Source: Pedobacter sp. W3I1
GTDB taxonomy: Bacteria > Bacteroidota > Bacteroidia > Sphingobacteriales > Sphingobacteriaceae
DNA length: 64,000 nucleotides
Assembly (NCBI RefSeq): GCF_030816015.1
Contig: NZ_JAUSXN010000001.1
Location: forward strand, 6,340,844 to 6,404,843
Reading direction: 5' to 3'
Shown: positions 37,001 through 44,794 of the stretch, in pieces
Numbering within the stretch: position 1 is the first letter of the stretch
How the letters are laid out: each line of letters begins with the position of its first letter
The notes under the pieces: model-generated
What the model was told of the DNA's origin: nothing
The model's database searches: none
The model's input: the letters and a program-made list of their open reading frames with translations, nothing else
Program-made: the position numbers and the translations under genes

Positions 37001-37143
37001 TTATACATGTCTCCCGTAAGTTTAAACATAGGGCTTTTCTCGGCAGAGAATCCCTTTTTGTTTAAAAACTCAACGGCTGTACCCATGCCTATATTAAGTT
37101 CTTTAATAGCTTTAATTAAAATGATTGGTTTGTCGTCTGACAT
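34039..37143 (-). CDS. infB: Translation initiation factor IF-2
   Basis: A 1034-residue GTPase that brings fMet-tRNA to the ribosome. An IF2_N motif (first ~50 residues) is followed by a long low-complexity linker (~70-400): Pro/Glu/Lys/Ala repeats, including two copies of a 39-residue unit (117 bp apart, at about 36411 and 36528), and a Gly/Gln/Asn-rich stretch with repeated TPYQGNR. A second N-terminal domain leads to the G domain with GHVDHGKT near 541 and DTPGHEA. The fourth G motif reads TKID where most IF-2 have NKxD. Domains II-IV follow to the end. It is the last gene of the rimP-nusA-infB operon. Confidence 0.97.
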   Translation of the reverse strand: MSDDKPIILIKAIKELNIGMGTAVEFLNKKGFSAEKSPMFKLTGDMYNALLKEYQGDKIVREEAKQIVIGKIRRDEPETEKPVEAPKKNTDFEKNEEILIKNAQSFTPPVEKPKVVETPKVETPTPAPAAAVEPVKETKAEDKVEETGLPGVKIVGKIDLNDLNSKTRPAKKEETPAAPAPVVEPPVVKAPEAVKPVEQPKVEEKPVEVKKEETPAAPAPVAETPVVKATEPVKPVEQPKVEEKPAEAKPVSNEPEVIKARTVKLTGPNIVGKIVLPTTPDRRNGPVASSSDSEAAKRKRKRKKTPGAPGQPGQHGGQGQQGQNNPTGQGQGQGQTGTPGQPRTPYQGNRPGGGTPYQGNRPAGQGGTPYQGNRNNNTNRPGFQNRNATPSGPKEEPTEKEIQDQIKATLARLSGAGKSGKFAQRAKLRRQKRDDVAYNAEEAANELESQSKILKVTEFVTANELASMMDVPVTKIIGTCMSLGMFVSINQRLDAETLTIVADEFGYEIQFVKPDEDEENVIEEEDKEEDLIERAPVVTIMGHVDHGKTSLLDYIRKANVVAGEAGGITQHIGAYMVTTPTGKKVTFLDTPGHEAFTAMRARGAKAADIAIIVIAADDAVMPQTKEAINHAQAAGVPLVFAFTKIDKPGANSDKVREQLSVMNILVEDWGGKYQSQEISSKSGLNVDLLLDKVLLEAELLELKANPNKRATGTVIESALDKGRGIVTTVLVQAGTLRVGDPILAGSYSGRVKALTNERGAKVDSAGPSQPVQVLGMQGAPTAGDRFNALESETEARDIANKRMQLQREQGLRTQKHITLDEIGRRLAIGNFKELNIIVKGDVDGSIEALADSLLKLSTEQIQINIISKGVGQISESDVLLASASDAIIIGFQVRPSTGARKLAEAEQIDIRLYSIIYDAINEIKSAMEGMLDPEFEEKIVANVEIRETFKITKVGTIAGCMVLDGKITRNSKIRIVRDGVVVYTGELASLKRFKDDVKEVNKGYECGLNIQNFNNIEVGDIVEAYEQVEVARKL

Positions 37144-37205
37144 TTAGCTCCTGTTATTGTTTTTTATTTAATACAAAAGTAGTGTTTATTTGGCAATTAC
37201 ACCAC

Positions 37206-38450
37206 TTATTCAAATTCTGACTTCAAAATTTGAACCACTTCTTTAATGGTTTCCTCTTCAAGGTCGGTGCGTTTTACCAAATCTTCTACTGTAAGTGCTA
37301 ATACACTCTTAGCAGTATCGCAACCGATAGCCTTTAATTCATCAATGATCCAGCTATCAATCTCATCTGAGAATTCTTCTAAATCTACATCCTCATCACT
37401 TTCTTCTCCAGCTTCGCGATACACATCAATTTCATAACCAGTTAATTTACCAGCTAGTTTAATGTTGTGTCCACCTCGTCCGATTGCTAATGAAACCTGA
37501 TCTGGTTTTAAGTAAACCGATGCATGTTTAGTTTCATCATCCAATTTAATGGAGGTGATTTTTGCCGGGCTTAAAGCACGGGTAATGTATAATGAAATAT
37601 TATTGGTGAAATTAATCACATCAATGTTTTCGTTTTTCAACTCGCGAACGATACCGTGAATACGTGATCCTTTCATACCCACACATGCGCCAACCGGATC
37701 GATACGATCGTCGTACGATTCAACAGCAACTTTAGCACGTTCTCCTGGCTCACGAACAATTTTCTTAACGGTAATTAAACCATCGAAAATTTCCGGAACT
37801 TCCTGTTCGAACAGGCGTTGCAAAAATTCTGGTGCTGTTCTCGAAATGATAATTTTCGGGTTCGCGTTGATCATTTCTACTTTAGAGATTACTGCTCTCA
37901 CAGAATCGCCTTTTTTGAAATAATCTGCTGGGATCTGCTCCGTTTTAGGCATTAAAAGTTCGTTACCTTCATCATCTAAAACCAACGTTTCTTTCTTCCA
38001 AACCTGATAAACTTCACCCGTTACGATTTCGCCTACTCTATCTTTATATTTTTTGAAGATTTCGTCTTTCTCTAATTCCAATACTTTAGATACCAGCGTT
38101 TGACGGGCAGCTAAAATTGCTCTACGGCCAAAGCTCTCTAAAGTAATCTGTTCGATATAATCATCGCCAACTTCTAAAGTACTGTCTAATTTAGAAACTT
38201 CAGCAAGCTCGATCTCTAAATCATCATCCTCAGAAAAACCGTCTTCCATTACTTTTCTCGTTCTCCAGATCTCCAAATCCCCATTATCCGGATTCACGAT
38301 AACATCACAGTTTTCGTCTGTTCCGTATTTTTTACGCAACATGCTACGAAAAACTTCTTCCAGCACACTGATCACCGTTGGGCGATCTATATTTTTGAAA
38401 TCCTTAAACTCTTGAAAAGAGTCGATCAAATTAATTGTTGTAGTACTCAT
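37206..38450 (-). CDS. nusA: Transcription termination/antitermination factor NusA
   Basis: A 414-residue RNA-polymerase-binding factor. In order: the NusA N-terminal domain (~1-125), S1 domain (~130-210), two KH domains (with VGACVGMKGSRIHGIVREL and SLAIGRGGHNIKLAG as GXXG loops) and a short acidic C-terminal segment ending in a helix-hairpin-like tail. It lacks the second acidic repeat of the E. coli protein, which is usual for Bacteroidetes. It sits 62 bases before infB and 66 after rimP in one operon, and is a candidate for feedback on the operon leader. Confidence 0.97.
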   Translation of the reverse strand: MSTTTINLIDSFQEFKDFKNIDRPTVISVLEEVFRSMLRKKYGTDENCDVIVNPDNGDLEIWRTRKVMEDGFSEDDDLEIELAEVSKLDSTLEVGDDYIEQITLESFGRRAILAARQTLVSKVLELEKDEIFKKYKDRVGEIVTGEVYQVWKKETLVLDDEGNELLMPKTEQIPADYFKKGDSVRAVISKVEMINANPKIIISRTAPEFLQRLFEQEVPEIFDGLITVKKIVREPGERAKVAVESYDDRIDPVGACVGMKGSRIHGIVRELKNENIDVINFTNNISLYITRALSPAKITSIKLDDETKHASVYLKPDQVSLAIGRGGHNIKLAGKLTGYEIDVYREAGEESDEDVDLEEFSDEIDSWIIDELKAIGCDTAKSVLALTVEDLVKRTDLEEETIKEVVQILKSEFE

Positions 38451-38516
38451 TTTTTTAATTATGATTAAATTGATTGTTAAGATTACACAGATTATCTATG
38501 CAACAAGCCAATCCTA

Positions 38517-38981
38517 CTATTTAAAACTTACTAAAACTGTTGTTTCTAATATATCATTAAACGGAACAACTGTTTCAATTGCTACCGCCTTTTTCCCTTT
38601 TTCTTTAATCGATTCTTCAATCAGCAGATTATTTTCTGTAACCGCCAGCAGTTTCCCTTCTTTTTTCAAACCCTCTTTTAACTTAACGCTTACCGTACGG
38701 CCAATATTTTTATTGTACTGACGGATTAATTTTAAAGGCTCGCCAACACCCGGCGAAGAAACTTCTAAATTATAAGCCTGTTCTATTGTGTTTTCTTCTT
38801 CGAGATGAAAACCAACATGCCTGCTTATGGCCACACAATCCTGTATGCTAATACCTTCGTCGCCATCAACATGGATAATTAATTTATTGTTTGGCAACAT
38901 TTTCACTTCAACCAAAAACAGTTCTGGCCGATCTGCTATTTTTTCCTCAACGAGGGCTGCAACTCTCTTTTCTACCTGCAT
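38517..38981 (-). CDS. rimP: Ribosome maturation factor RimP
   Basis: A 154-residue protein needed for late 30S assembly. The N-terminal alpha/beta domain includes VDGDEGISIQDCVAISRHV; the middle has LEVSSPGVGEPLK, the conserved RimP signature; a C-terminal Sm-like barrel follows. It is the first gene of the operon, with its promoter and a terminator-like hairpin in the 5' leader. The start MQVEKRVAALVEEK agrees with the family. Confidence 0.95.
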   Translation of the reverse strand: MQVEKRVAALVEEKIADRPELFLVEVKMLPNNKLIIHVDGDEGISIQDCVAISRHVGFHLEEENTIEQAYNLEVSSPGVGEPLKLIRQYNKNIGRTVSVKLKEGLKKEGKLLAVTENNLLIEESIKEKGKKAVAIETVVPFNDILETTVLVSFK

Positions 38982-39000
38982 ATTTTAACCTGATTTCATA

Positions 39001-39025
39001 GAAAAAGGGGACATTGTCCCCTTCT
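39001..39025 (-). promoter_or_regulatory. Terminator-like hairpin in the rimP leader (candidate attenuator)
   Basis: On the minus strand AAGGGGAC, loop AAT, GTCCCCTT, then further T: a classic intrinsic terminator. It lies between the promoter at 39045-39075 and the rimP start at 38981, so it could stop transcription before the operon. It could alternatively serve the lipoprotein gene whose stop is at 39103. Confidence 0.65.
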
Positions 39026-39044
39026 CTTTTCTTCGATTACGATG

Positions 39045-39075
39045 CAAATGTAGTAATTTTTTAGAAAAAATCAAA
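39045..39075 (-). promoter_or_regulatory. Promoter of the rimP-nusA-infB operon
   Basis: On the minus strand TTTG (39075-39072), 19 bases, then TACATTTG (39052-39045), a full match to the Bacteroidetes consensus. The leader to rimP would be about 60 bases and includes the hairpin at 39001-39025. Confidence 0.75.
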
Positions 39076-39102
39076 CACTTGCACTAATTATTATGCTGAT
39101 TA

Positions 39103-39534
39103 TTACCGTTTAAGTATTTGTCGCTGTGCTTTTAAATTCTGCTTACCATTACCTGTAATCAGATCGCCCATGGTTGCAAATTTTATTCCAATGTAACTCT
39201 CAACCAGATATTCTTTACCCTTAAGAAAAGGCTGATCGGGATTAAATACAAGTGAATCGCCAAGTATCTTAACCTTACCGGGCACTTCGAGCTCATCCTG
39301 GATACTGTCCAGATCGCCCGGTTTTATCAAAACAGAAACCATATTAATTGCATCCCCGTTAGCCTTATAGGCATTTTTAACCTGTAAGAGACTTGCCTCA
39401 TCAATATTTTTAATTATTATTGATGAACTATCCCCTGAAAACTTAATTATTGGCCTGTTGTTTGCATTCGAACATGAAAGTGCAAATAGGGCAACAGCAA
39501 TTGCGGCCTGGTATTTAAAAAAGCATTTAAACAT
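39103..39534 (-). CDS. Hypothetical lipoprotein
   Basis: A 143-residue protein with a lipoprotein signal, lipobox ALSC then SNAN. The mature part is predicted mostly beta, with segments such as NMVSVLIKPGD, VKILGDSLVFNPDQPF and YLVESYIGIKF, suggesting an Ig-like or similar sandwich; no named family is recognised. The basic C-terminus ends QRQILKR. It diverges from the small membrane protein at 39553 across only 18 bases. A TATTTTTG box on the minus strand (39545-39538) lies three bases from the ATG but overlaps an A-rich run, so it may be chance. Confidence 0.7.
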   Translation of the reverse strand: MFKCFFKYQAAIAVALFALSCSNANNRPIIKFSGDSSSIIIKNIDEASLLQVKNAYKANGDAINMVSVLIKPGDLDSIQDELEVPGKVKILGDSLVFNPDQPFLKGKEYLVESYIGIKFATMGDLITGNGKQNLKAQRQILKR

Positions 39535-39552
39535 TTACAAAAATAAACAATT

Positions 39553-39897
39553 ATGAGATTTATTATCGAAATCCTTTTGATGGGATTAGCCTTTTTTATC
39601 GGTGCAAGAATAGTGCCCGGTGTACATGTAGATGGTTATGCAACATCCATTATTGCTGCCGTACTGGTAGCACTTGCAAACTCAACCATCGGGTTCATTT
39701 TAAGGCTATTAACATTCCCGGTTAATTTCCTTACACTTGGATTGGTATCATTTATCATTACCGTTTTAATGATTTTATTGGTTGATAACATAATGCCCTC
39801 GTTTAACACTTCGGGCTTTATTGCTGCTGCATTACTGGCTATAGTTGTAGCCTTAATTAAAGCAGTGTTTAGCGCTGTAGTTGGGGAGAAAGAATAG
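39553..39897 (+). CDS. YvlD-like membrane protein (Phage_holin_4_2 family)
   Basis: A 114-residue protein with four hydrophobic helices: ILLMGLAFFIGARIV, SIIAAVLVALANSTIGF, LTLGLVSFIITVLMILLV and AALLAIVVALIKAV. It fits PF04020, whose name refers to phage holins although most members, such as YvlD, are ordinary chromosomal membrane proteins of unknown role, sometimes linked to envelope stress. No other phage gene is near. It is convergent with the acyl-CoA dehydrogenase. Confidence 0.85.
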   Translation: MRFIIEILLMGLAFFIGARIVPGVHVDGYATSIIAAVLVALANSTIGFILRLLTFPVNFLTLGLVSFIITVLMILLVDNIMPSFNTSGFIAAALLAIVVALIKAVFSAVVGEKE

Positions 39898-39902
39898 TTC
39901 AG

Positions 39903-39943
39903 TTTTCAGTTGGCGGTTTTCAATCCGAACTGCCAACTGAAAA
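39903..39943. repeat. Long imperfect hairpin between convergent genes
   Basis: Two arms of about 16 bases, TTTTCAGTTGGCGGTT and AACTGCCAACTGAAAA, pair with one mismatch. No T tract follows on either strand, so it is not a canonical terminator. Confidence 0.6.
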
Positions 39944-39957
39944 TTGATAACTGGAAA

Positions 39958-41097
39958 CTAACGAATCACTTCTCTCGAAATCACCATTTTCTGAATCTCA
40001 GAAGTTCCTTCATATATCTGGGTGATTTTAGCATCGCGCATTAAGCGTTCTACGTGGTATTCTTTTACAAAACCATAACCACCATGCACCTGTACCGCTT
40101 CAATGGTTACATCCATCGCCACTTTAGAAGCAAACAATTTTGCCATAGAACCGGCCTGTGTGTAAGGTAAACCCTGATCTTTTAACCAGGCAGCTTTATA
40201 AACCAATAACCTGGCGGCTTCGATCTGCGTGGCCATATCGGCCAGTTTAAAAGCAATGGCCTGATGTTCAGCAATTGGTTTCCCGAATGACTTACGTTCT
40301 TTAGCATACCGTGTGGCTAACTCGAAAGCGCCTTGTGCTATACCTAAAGCCTGGGCCGCAATGCCTATCCTCCCGCCTTCTAATGTTTTCATGGCAAATT
40401 TGAAACCAAAACCATCTTCGCCAATTCTATTTTCTTTTGGCACTTTAACATCATTAAACATCAATGAATGCGTATCAGAGCCACGGATGCCCAATTTATT
40501 CTCTTTTGGCCCCACGGTAAACCCTTCCATTCCCTTCTCTACAATAAAAGCGTTTATACCTTTATGCCTTAACTCTGGATGGGTTTGTGCAATGACCAGG
40601 TAAGTTGATGCGGTACTTCCGTTGGTGATCCAGTTTTTTGTACCATTCAGCAGATAATAATCGCCTTTATCCTCTGCGGTTGTACGTTGCGAGGTAGCAT
40701 CAGATCCGGCTTCGGGCTCCGACAAACAAAAAGCACCTATTTTTTCTCCAGCTGCAAGCGGCTTTAAATATTTTTCTTTTTGGGCTTCACTGCCATAGGC
40801 TTCTAGTCCATAACAAACCAACGAGTTATTTACTGAAACCACTACAGATGCAGAAGCATCTATTTTAGAAAGCTCTTCCATTACGAGAACGTAAGAGATG
40901 GCGTCAAGGCCGCTTCCATTATATTTTTCGCTCACCATCATCCCCAAAAAACCAAGTTCTCCTAGTTTTTTTACCTGCTCAGCCGGAAATTTCTGATGTT
41001 CGTCTCTTTCGATTACCCCAGGCTTTAATTCTTGCTGCGCAAAATCGCAGGCAGCCTGCTGGATCATTAATTGCTCTTCACTTAATTCAAAATGCAT
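39958..41097 (-). CDS. Acyl-CoA dehydrogenase
   Basis: A 379-residue FAD enzyme that oxidises an acyl-CoA to the enoyl-CoA, passing electrons to ETF. It has the standard three-part fold: N-terminal helical (to ~125), beta barrel with GAFCLSEPEAGSDA and the FAD-binding WITNG, and C-terminal helical domain with RKSFGKPIAEHQA and QVHGGYGFVKEYHVER. The catalytic base is the Glu of QIYEGTSEIQ, as in short- and medium-chain enzymes. Chain-length preference (butyryl or branched) cannot be fixed from sequence. A TACATTTG box on the minus strand at 41126-41133 may be its -7 element. Confidence 0.95.
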   Translation of the reverse strand: MHFELSEEQLMIQQAACDFAQQELKPGVIERDEHQKFPAEQVKKLGELGFLGMMVSEKYNGSGLDAISYVLVMEELSKIDASASVVVSVNNSLVCYGLEAYGSEAQKEKYLKPLAAGEKIGAFCLSEPEAGSDATSQRTTAEDKGDYYLLNGTKNWITNGSTASTYLVIAQTHPELRHKGINAFIVEKGMEGFTVGPKENKLGIRGSDTHSLMFNDVKVPKENRIGEDGFGFKFAMKTLEGGRIGIAAQALGIAQGAFELATRYAKERKSFGKPIAEHQAIAFKLADMATQIEAARLLVYKAAWLKDQGLPYTQAGSMAKLFASKVAMDVTIEAVQVHGGYGFVKEYHVERLMRDAKITQIYEGTSEIQKMVISREVIR

Positions 41098-41188
41098 AAC
41101 ATTTATGTATAAAAGGTTAGTTAATCAAATGTAGCATTTCATATTGAAATTACTATGGCTGCATAGTAATTTATTTTGCAAGATAATC

Positions 41189-41217
41189 TTGGTGTTAACG
41201 TAAGATTATTATTTTTG
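41189..41217 (+). promoter_or_regulatory. Promoter immediately before the AraC-type gene
   Basis: TTG (41189-41191), 18 bases, then TATTTTTG (41210-41217). The box ends four bases before the ATG at 41222, so transcription would start at or next to the start codon. Confidence 0.65.
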
Positions 41218-41221
41218 TTAA

Positions 41222-42316
41222 ATGAACCCAGGCCAACAAACATTATTTTTCTTTAGTGCCTTAGGCGTATTTAATGGTTTTATCATTAGCGCATATCTTT
41301 TATTCTTCAAAAAACCGAAGTCTGCACCCTCCTATTTTTTGGGCCTTTTGCTCTTGTCGGTTTGTTTAAAGATCAGTAAATCTTTCATTTTTTATTTCTA
41401 TCCAGACCTACCTGGTATTTATATTCAAATTGGCATTTTAGGAAGCTCATTGGCAGGCCCATCTCTTTTTTATTTTATTCAATCGGCTTTGGGACAGGAT
41501 TCAAAGCTTAAAGCCCTACAGAAAGGGACTTATCTCTTTTGGATTTTTGCAATTATAATTGCCAGCATCATTGCACCTTATGACAGCAGCCCTGATGTAT
41601 GGGAAAGTTATATCGGAAGAATAATTTCTATACAATTTACAGTCTATATTGTATTATCTGCCTGGTTGCTTAGAACTGTTTTTGCTAAATTTTTAAGTAA
41701 AAGGGTTAAAATTTCAACAACAGAGAAGCTGTTGCTATCTGTTTTTATTGGTAACATAATCGTTCCAGCAGCATTTAAGTTATCTATCTTCTCGTTTTTT
41801 AATGGCCCTTGCATTAGTGGAGCATTGTCTTTCTCATTTGTTCTTTACCTAAATACTTTTTTGTTCATTAGCAGAAGGAAAACCAACAATCTTTTTTCAG
41901 ACGGCCAGGATTTGGTTCGCTATGCCAATAAAAAGATTGCCAAAGAACAGGCAATAACTTTGACAGAAAGACTGCAGAAGATTATTTTGGAGGAGGAACT
42001 TTATAAAAATCCAGACCTTAAATTAAACGAACTTGCAAAAAAAATCAATATTTCTGGCCATCAGCTTTCGCAGTTGCTTAATGATAATTTAGGCAAAAGT
42101 TTTGCCGCTTACATTAACGAGTTTAGGATAAACGAAGCTTGCGAACTGATTGCCAACGATAAAGGCATTAAGCTTGAAGCCATTGGATATGAAGTAGGTT
42201 TTAATTCTAAATCTACCTTTTACACTACTTTTAAAAAGCATAAACAAACAACCCCGATGCATTATAAGGAACAAATATTTTTGCTTCATCAAACTAAAAC
42301 TGGTCTCGTTTTATAA
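41222..42316 (+). CDS. Membrane-bound AraC-family transcriptional regulator
   Basis: A 364-residue protein. The first ~215 residues form six or seven hydrophobic helices (for example IISAYLLFFKK and PSLFYFIQSAL). The rest is a cytosolic AraC DNA-binding domain with two helix-turn-helix motifs: LNELAKKINISGHQLSQLLN and LEAIGYEVGFNSKSTFYTTF, then HKQTTPMHYKEQ. Such membrane AraC proteins are common in Bacteroidetes and probably sense an envelope or membrane signal. It is followed 89 bases later, in the same direction, by a TonB-dependent receptor, a likely target. The predicted promoter suggests a leaderless message. Confidence 0.9.
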   Translation: MNPGQQTLFFFSALGVFNGFIISAYLLFFKKPKSAPSYFLGLLLLSVCLKISKSFIFYFYPDLPGIYIQIGILGSSLAGPSLFYFIQSALGQDSKLKALQKGTYLFWIFAIIIASIIAPYDSSPDVWESYIGRIISIQFTVYIVLSAWLLRTVFAKFLSKRVKISTTEKLLLSVFIGNIIVPAAFKLSIFSFFNGPCISGALSFSFVLYLNTFLFISRRKTNNLFSDGQDLVRYANKKIAKEQAITLTERLQKIILEEELYKNPDLKLNELAKKINISGHQLSQLLNDNLGKSFAAYINEFRINEACELIANDKGIKLEAIGYEVGFNSKSTFYTTFKKHKQTTPMHYKEQIFLLHQTKTGLVL

Positions 42317-42405
42317 TTCCGAACGCCCAAATCTGAGATTCAAAACCCATTCTCTGCTCATCTATTCTAGTTTTGGTTTATTCTATAAAAACCAAATACA
42401 CGAAG

Positions 42406-44784
42406 ATGAAGTCGACATTGTTATTGTGCCTATTCTTATTTACATCTCTATTTTTAAGTGCGCAAGTGATTAAGGGAAAACTGATTGATCGTAAGACCAG
42501 CCAAGCTATACCTTTAGCCAATTTGGCTTTGGCCAATAAAGATCACCCATCAGTAATTAAATATGCTAATAGCGACACCACCGGTTTCTTCGAATTTAGA
42601 GATCTGCCTAAGGGAAAATACCTTTTATCCATTACCTTAATCGGTTATCAAAAAGCACAAAAAGAGTTATTGATAAGTGGGAATAATTCAGAAACAATCG
42701 ATATAGGCCATATTTTAATGGCTGAAGATGTTAACCTACTCCAAGAAGTAACCATAACAGGAGGAGTACCAAATTTTAGCACACAAAACGGTCGGATTAA
42801 AATCGGCATTGCCAATAATGCATTTTTCAAATCTGCTTCTAATTTGTTAGATGTATTTAAGAAACTACCTGGCCTGCAGGTTAACCAGGATGGAACAATA
42901 TTAATGGCAAGCAGGGCAACTCCAACCTTATTTGTTGACGGCAAGCCCATAAACATGAACAATGATGAAATCATATCCTACCTGAGCAGTTTGTCACCTG
43001 ATATGGTCGAATCGATTGAAATGATTAATCAACCTTCATCTAAATATGATGGAGAATATCAGGGAATTATTGATGTAAAACTGAAGAGAAATCAGTCTTT
43101 AGGTTTACGAGGCACGTATAATGCTCGTTTTCAGCGAAACAACTACAGTGTATTGGATAATAATTTATCCTTGGTTCTTAAAACAAACCGGTTGGTGTAC
43201 GACTTAAAGTTAGGCCATACCAGCGGCAGCACTTTTTATAAGTATTATTCCCTGCAATATTTAGCCAATACAAACGCCATGACTACTGATACTAGAACCA
43301 TTACCTCTAACCAGAACTTTAACGCGCAGGCAAGGGTAACTTATGAAGTACAAAAAGGGCAAAATCTAGAGGCTTTTATACGCACCTACCAAATAGATAG
43401 AAATGCGGTATCTGGCAATCAGCTGCTTACTCAAACCGCTAATTTAGATCGTACCATTGCGCTTGTTAAAAGCGACAATAATGCCCTGCCTAAGCAATAT
43501 AATTATTCAGGCGGCATCAATTACGATGCTCAATTTAAGAATAGCGAACTTCATGTAATTACCTCTTTAACCCAAATCGATAATCGCCAAACCGAAGATA
43601 TTCAAAATCTTAACGTACTTAACAATCAATTGTTGAATTACTGGAAAACAGACTCTAGAAATAGGATAATGATCCATGTTGCACAAGTAGACTACACGCA
43701 AAAAATAGGCAAAGGAAAACTAGAATTTGGAGGAAAATTTGCATATACAAGCACCCAGAACGACCTCCGATATGATACATTAGCCAATGATGTTTTTAAT
43801 TTAGATCCTAAGCGGAGTAACCATTTCCGTTACCAAGAGTATATTGGTGCGGGCTACCTTTCTTATAGTGGTCAATGGAGTAAACTTAATTACAGCTTAA
43901 GTTTAAGAGCGGAGCATACGCACACTATAGCCAATTCTATTACTACAGGCGGTGTTACAGAAAAAAAGTATATAAAATGGCTTCCAAGCTTAAACATTAC
44001 TTACTCCTTTGACGAAAGAGAACAGCTCAGCTTCAGTTATACCAGACGATTAACAAGGCCAACTTTTGCCATGTTAAACCCTTTTCGTTTTTATTACAGT
44101 CCACGGCATTATTGGATAGGCAATCCTTACTTACAGCCCTCTACAACTAGTCTTTTCGCTTTATCTTATAGCAGAAAAAGCCTTAATATTGCGCTAAATG
44201 CAGGAAAGGAAGCGGATCCCATGGGACGTTATCCCGAATATAATCCAGTGACTAATGAACTGATTTTTCTGGGTAGAAACCTACCTTACAGAAAATTTGC
44301 AAATCTACAGATAAGCGCTCCCATAACGGTAAACAAATGGTGGCAGATGAGCAACAACGTTACAGGTTATTACACTAAAGAGCTAACACCTTACTTTGGA
44401 GCCACCTACGAAATACCCATATATAATTACACGGTTAATGGCAGTCAGGTTTTTACTTTAAAAAATTGGATATTGGATGTAAGTTATACCTACGAGTCGA
44501 AAAGTGGTAATGGACTTTATATTATGGCCCCCGTTTATGGTATTGATTTTGGTGTGCAAAAAGCCTGGTTAAATAACAGGGTTAATACTAAACTTACGCT
44601 TTATGATGTATTCGATAACATGAAAAGAAGGCTTATTTTCAGAGAGAAAAGTATTATCAATAACGATTTCTACCATTATTTCGGTTCACAAAGACTGGTT
44701 TTTAGTTTAACCTTTAATTTTGGAACTTCGACTTACAAGGTTAGGGAAAACAAAAAAAGTGACGAGGAGAATAGAGCCAATTAA
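42406..44784 (+). CDS. TonB-dependent receptor-like outer-membrane barrel protein
   Basis: About 792 residues. Signal peptide STLLLCLFLFTSLFLSAQ; a carboxypeptidase-regulatory-like domain (about 20-105, with DTTGFFEFRDLPKGKYLL); a plug domain (about 110-220, including PTLFVDGKPINM and IEMINQPSSKYDGE); then an OMP_b-brl_3 barrel to the C-terminus. This subfamily is smaller than SusC and has no SusD partner. Some members are linked to metal or peptide uptake, but no substrate can be given. The ATG at 42406 is chosen because it begins the signal peptide; 11 further in-frame codons lie upstream. Only 10 bases separate its stop from the convergent flippase-like gene. Confidence 0.9.
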   Translation: MKSTLLLCLFLFTSLFLSAQVIKGKLIDRKTSQAIPLANLALANKDHPSVIKYANSDTTGFFEFRDLPKGKYLLSITLIGYQKAQKELLISGNNSETIDIGHILMAEDVNLLQEVTITGGVPNFSTQNGRIKIGIANNAFFKSASNLLDVFKKLPGLQVNQDGTILMASRATPTLFVDGKPINMNNDEIISYLSSLSPDMVESIEMINQPSSKYDGEYQGIIDVKLKRNQSLGLRGTYNARFQRNNYSVLDNNLSLVLKTNRLVYDLKLGHTSGSTFYKYYSLQYLANTNAMTTDTRTITSNQNFNAQARVTYEVQKGQNLEAFIRTYQIDRNAVSGNQLLTQTANLDRTIALVKSDNNALPKQYNYSGGINYDAQFKNSELHVITSLTQIDNRQTEDIQNLNVLNNQLLNYWKTDSRNRIMIHVAQVDYTQKIGKGKLEFGGKFAYTSTQNDLRYDTLANDVFNLDPKRSNHFRYQEYIGAGYLSYSGQWSKLNYSLSLRAEHTHTIANSITTGGVTEKKYIKWLPSLNITYSFDEREQLSFSYTRRLTRPTFAMLNPFRFYYSPRHYWIGNPYLQPSTTSLFALSYSRKSLNIALNAGKEADPMGRYPEYNPVTNELIFLGRNLPYRKFANLQISAPITVNKWWQMSNNVTGYYTKELTPYFGATYEIPIYNYTVNGSQVFTLKNWILDVSYTYESKSGNGLYIMAPVYGIDFGVQKAWLNNRVNTKLTLYDVFDNMKRRLIFREKSIINNDFYHYFGSQRLVFSLTFNFGTSTYKVRENKKSDEENRAN

Positions 44785-44794
44785 GAGAAATTGA

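Noticed and set aside
39553..39897. Phage holin, suggesting a prophage
   Set aside because: The family name is historical; the neighbours are housekeeping genes and no phage gene is present.
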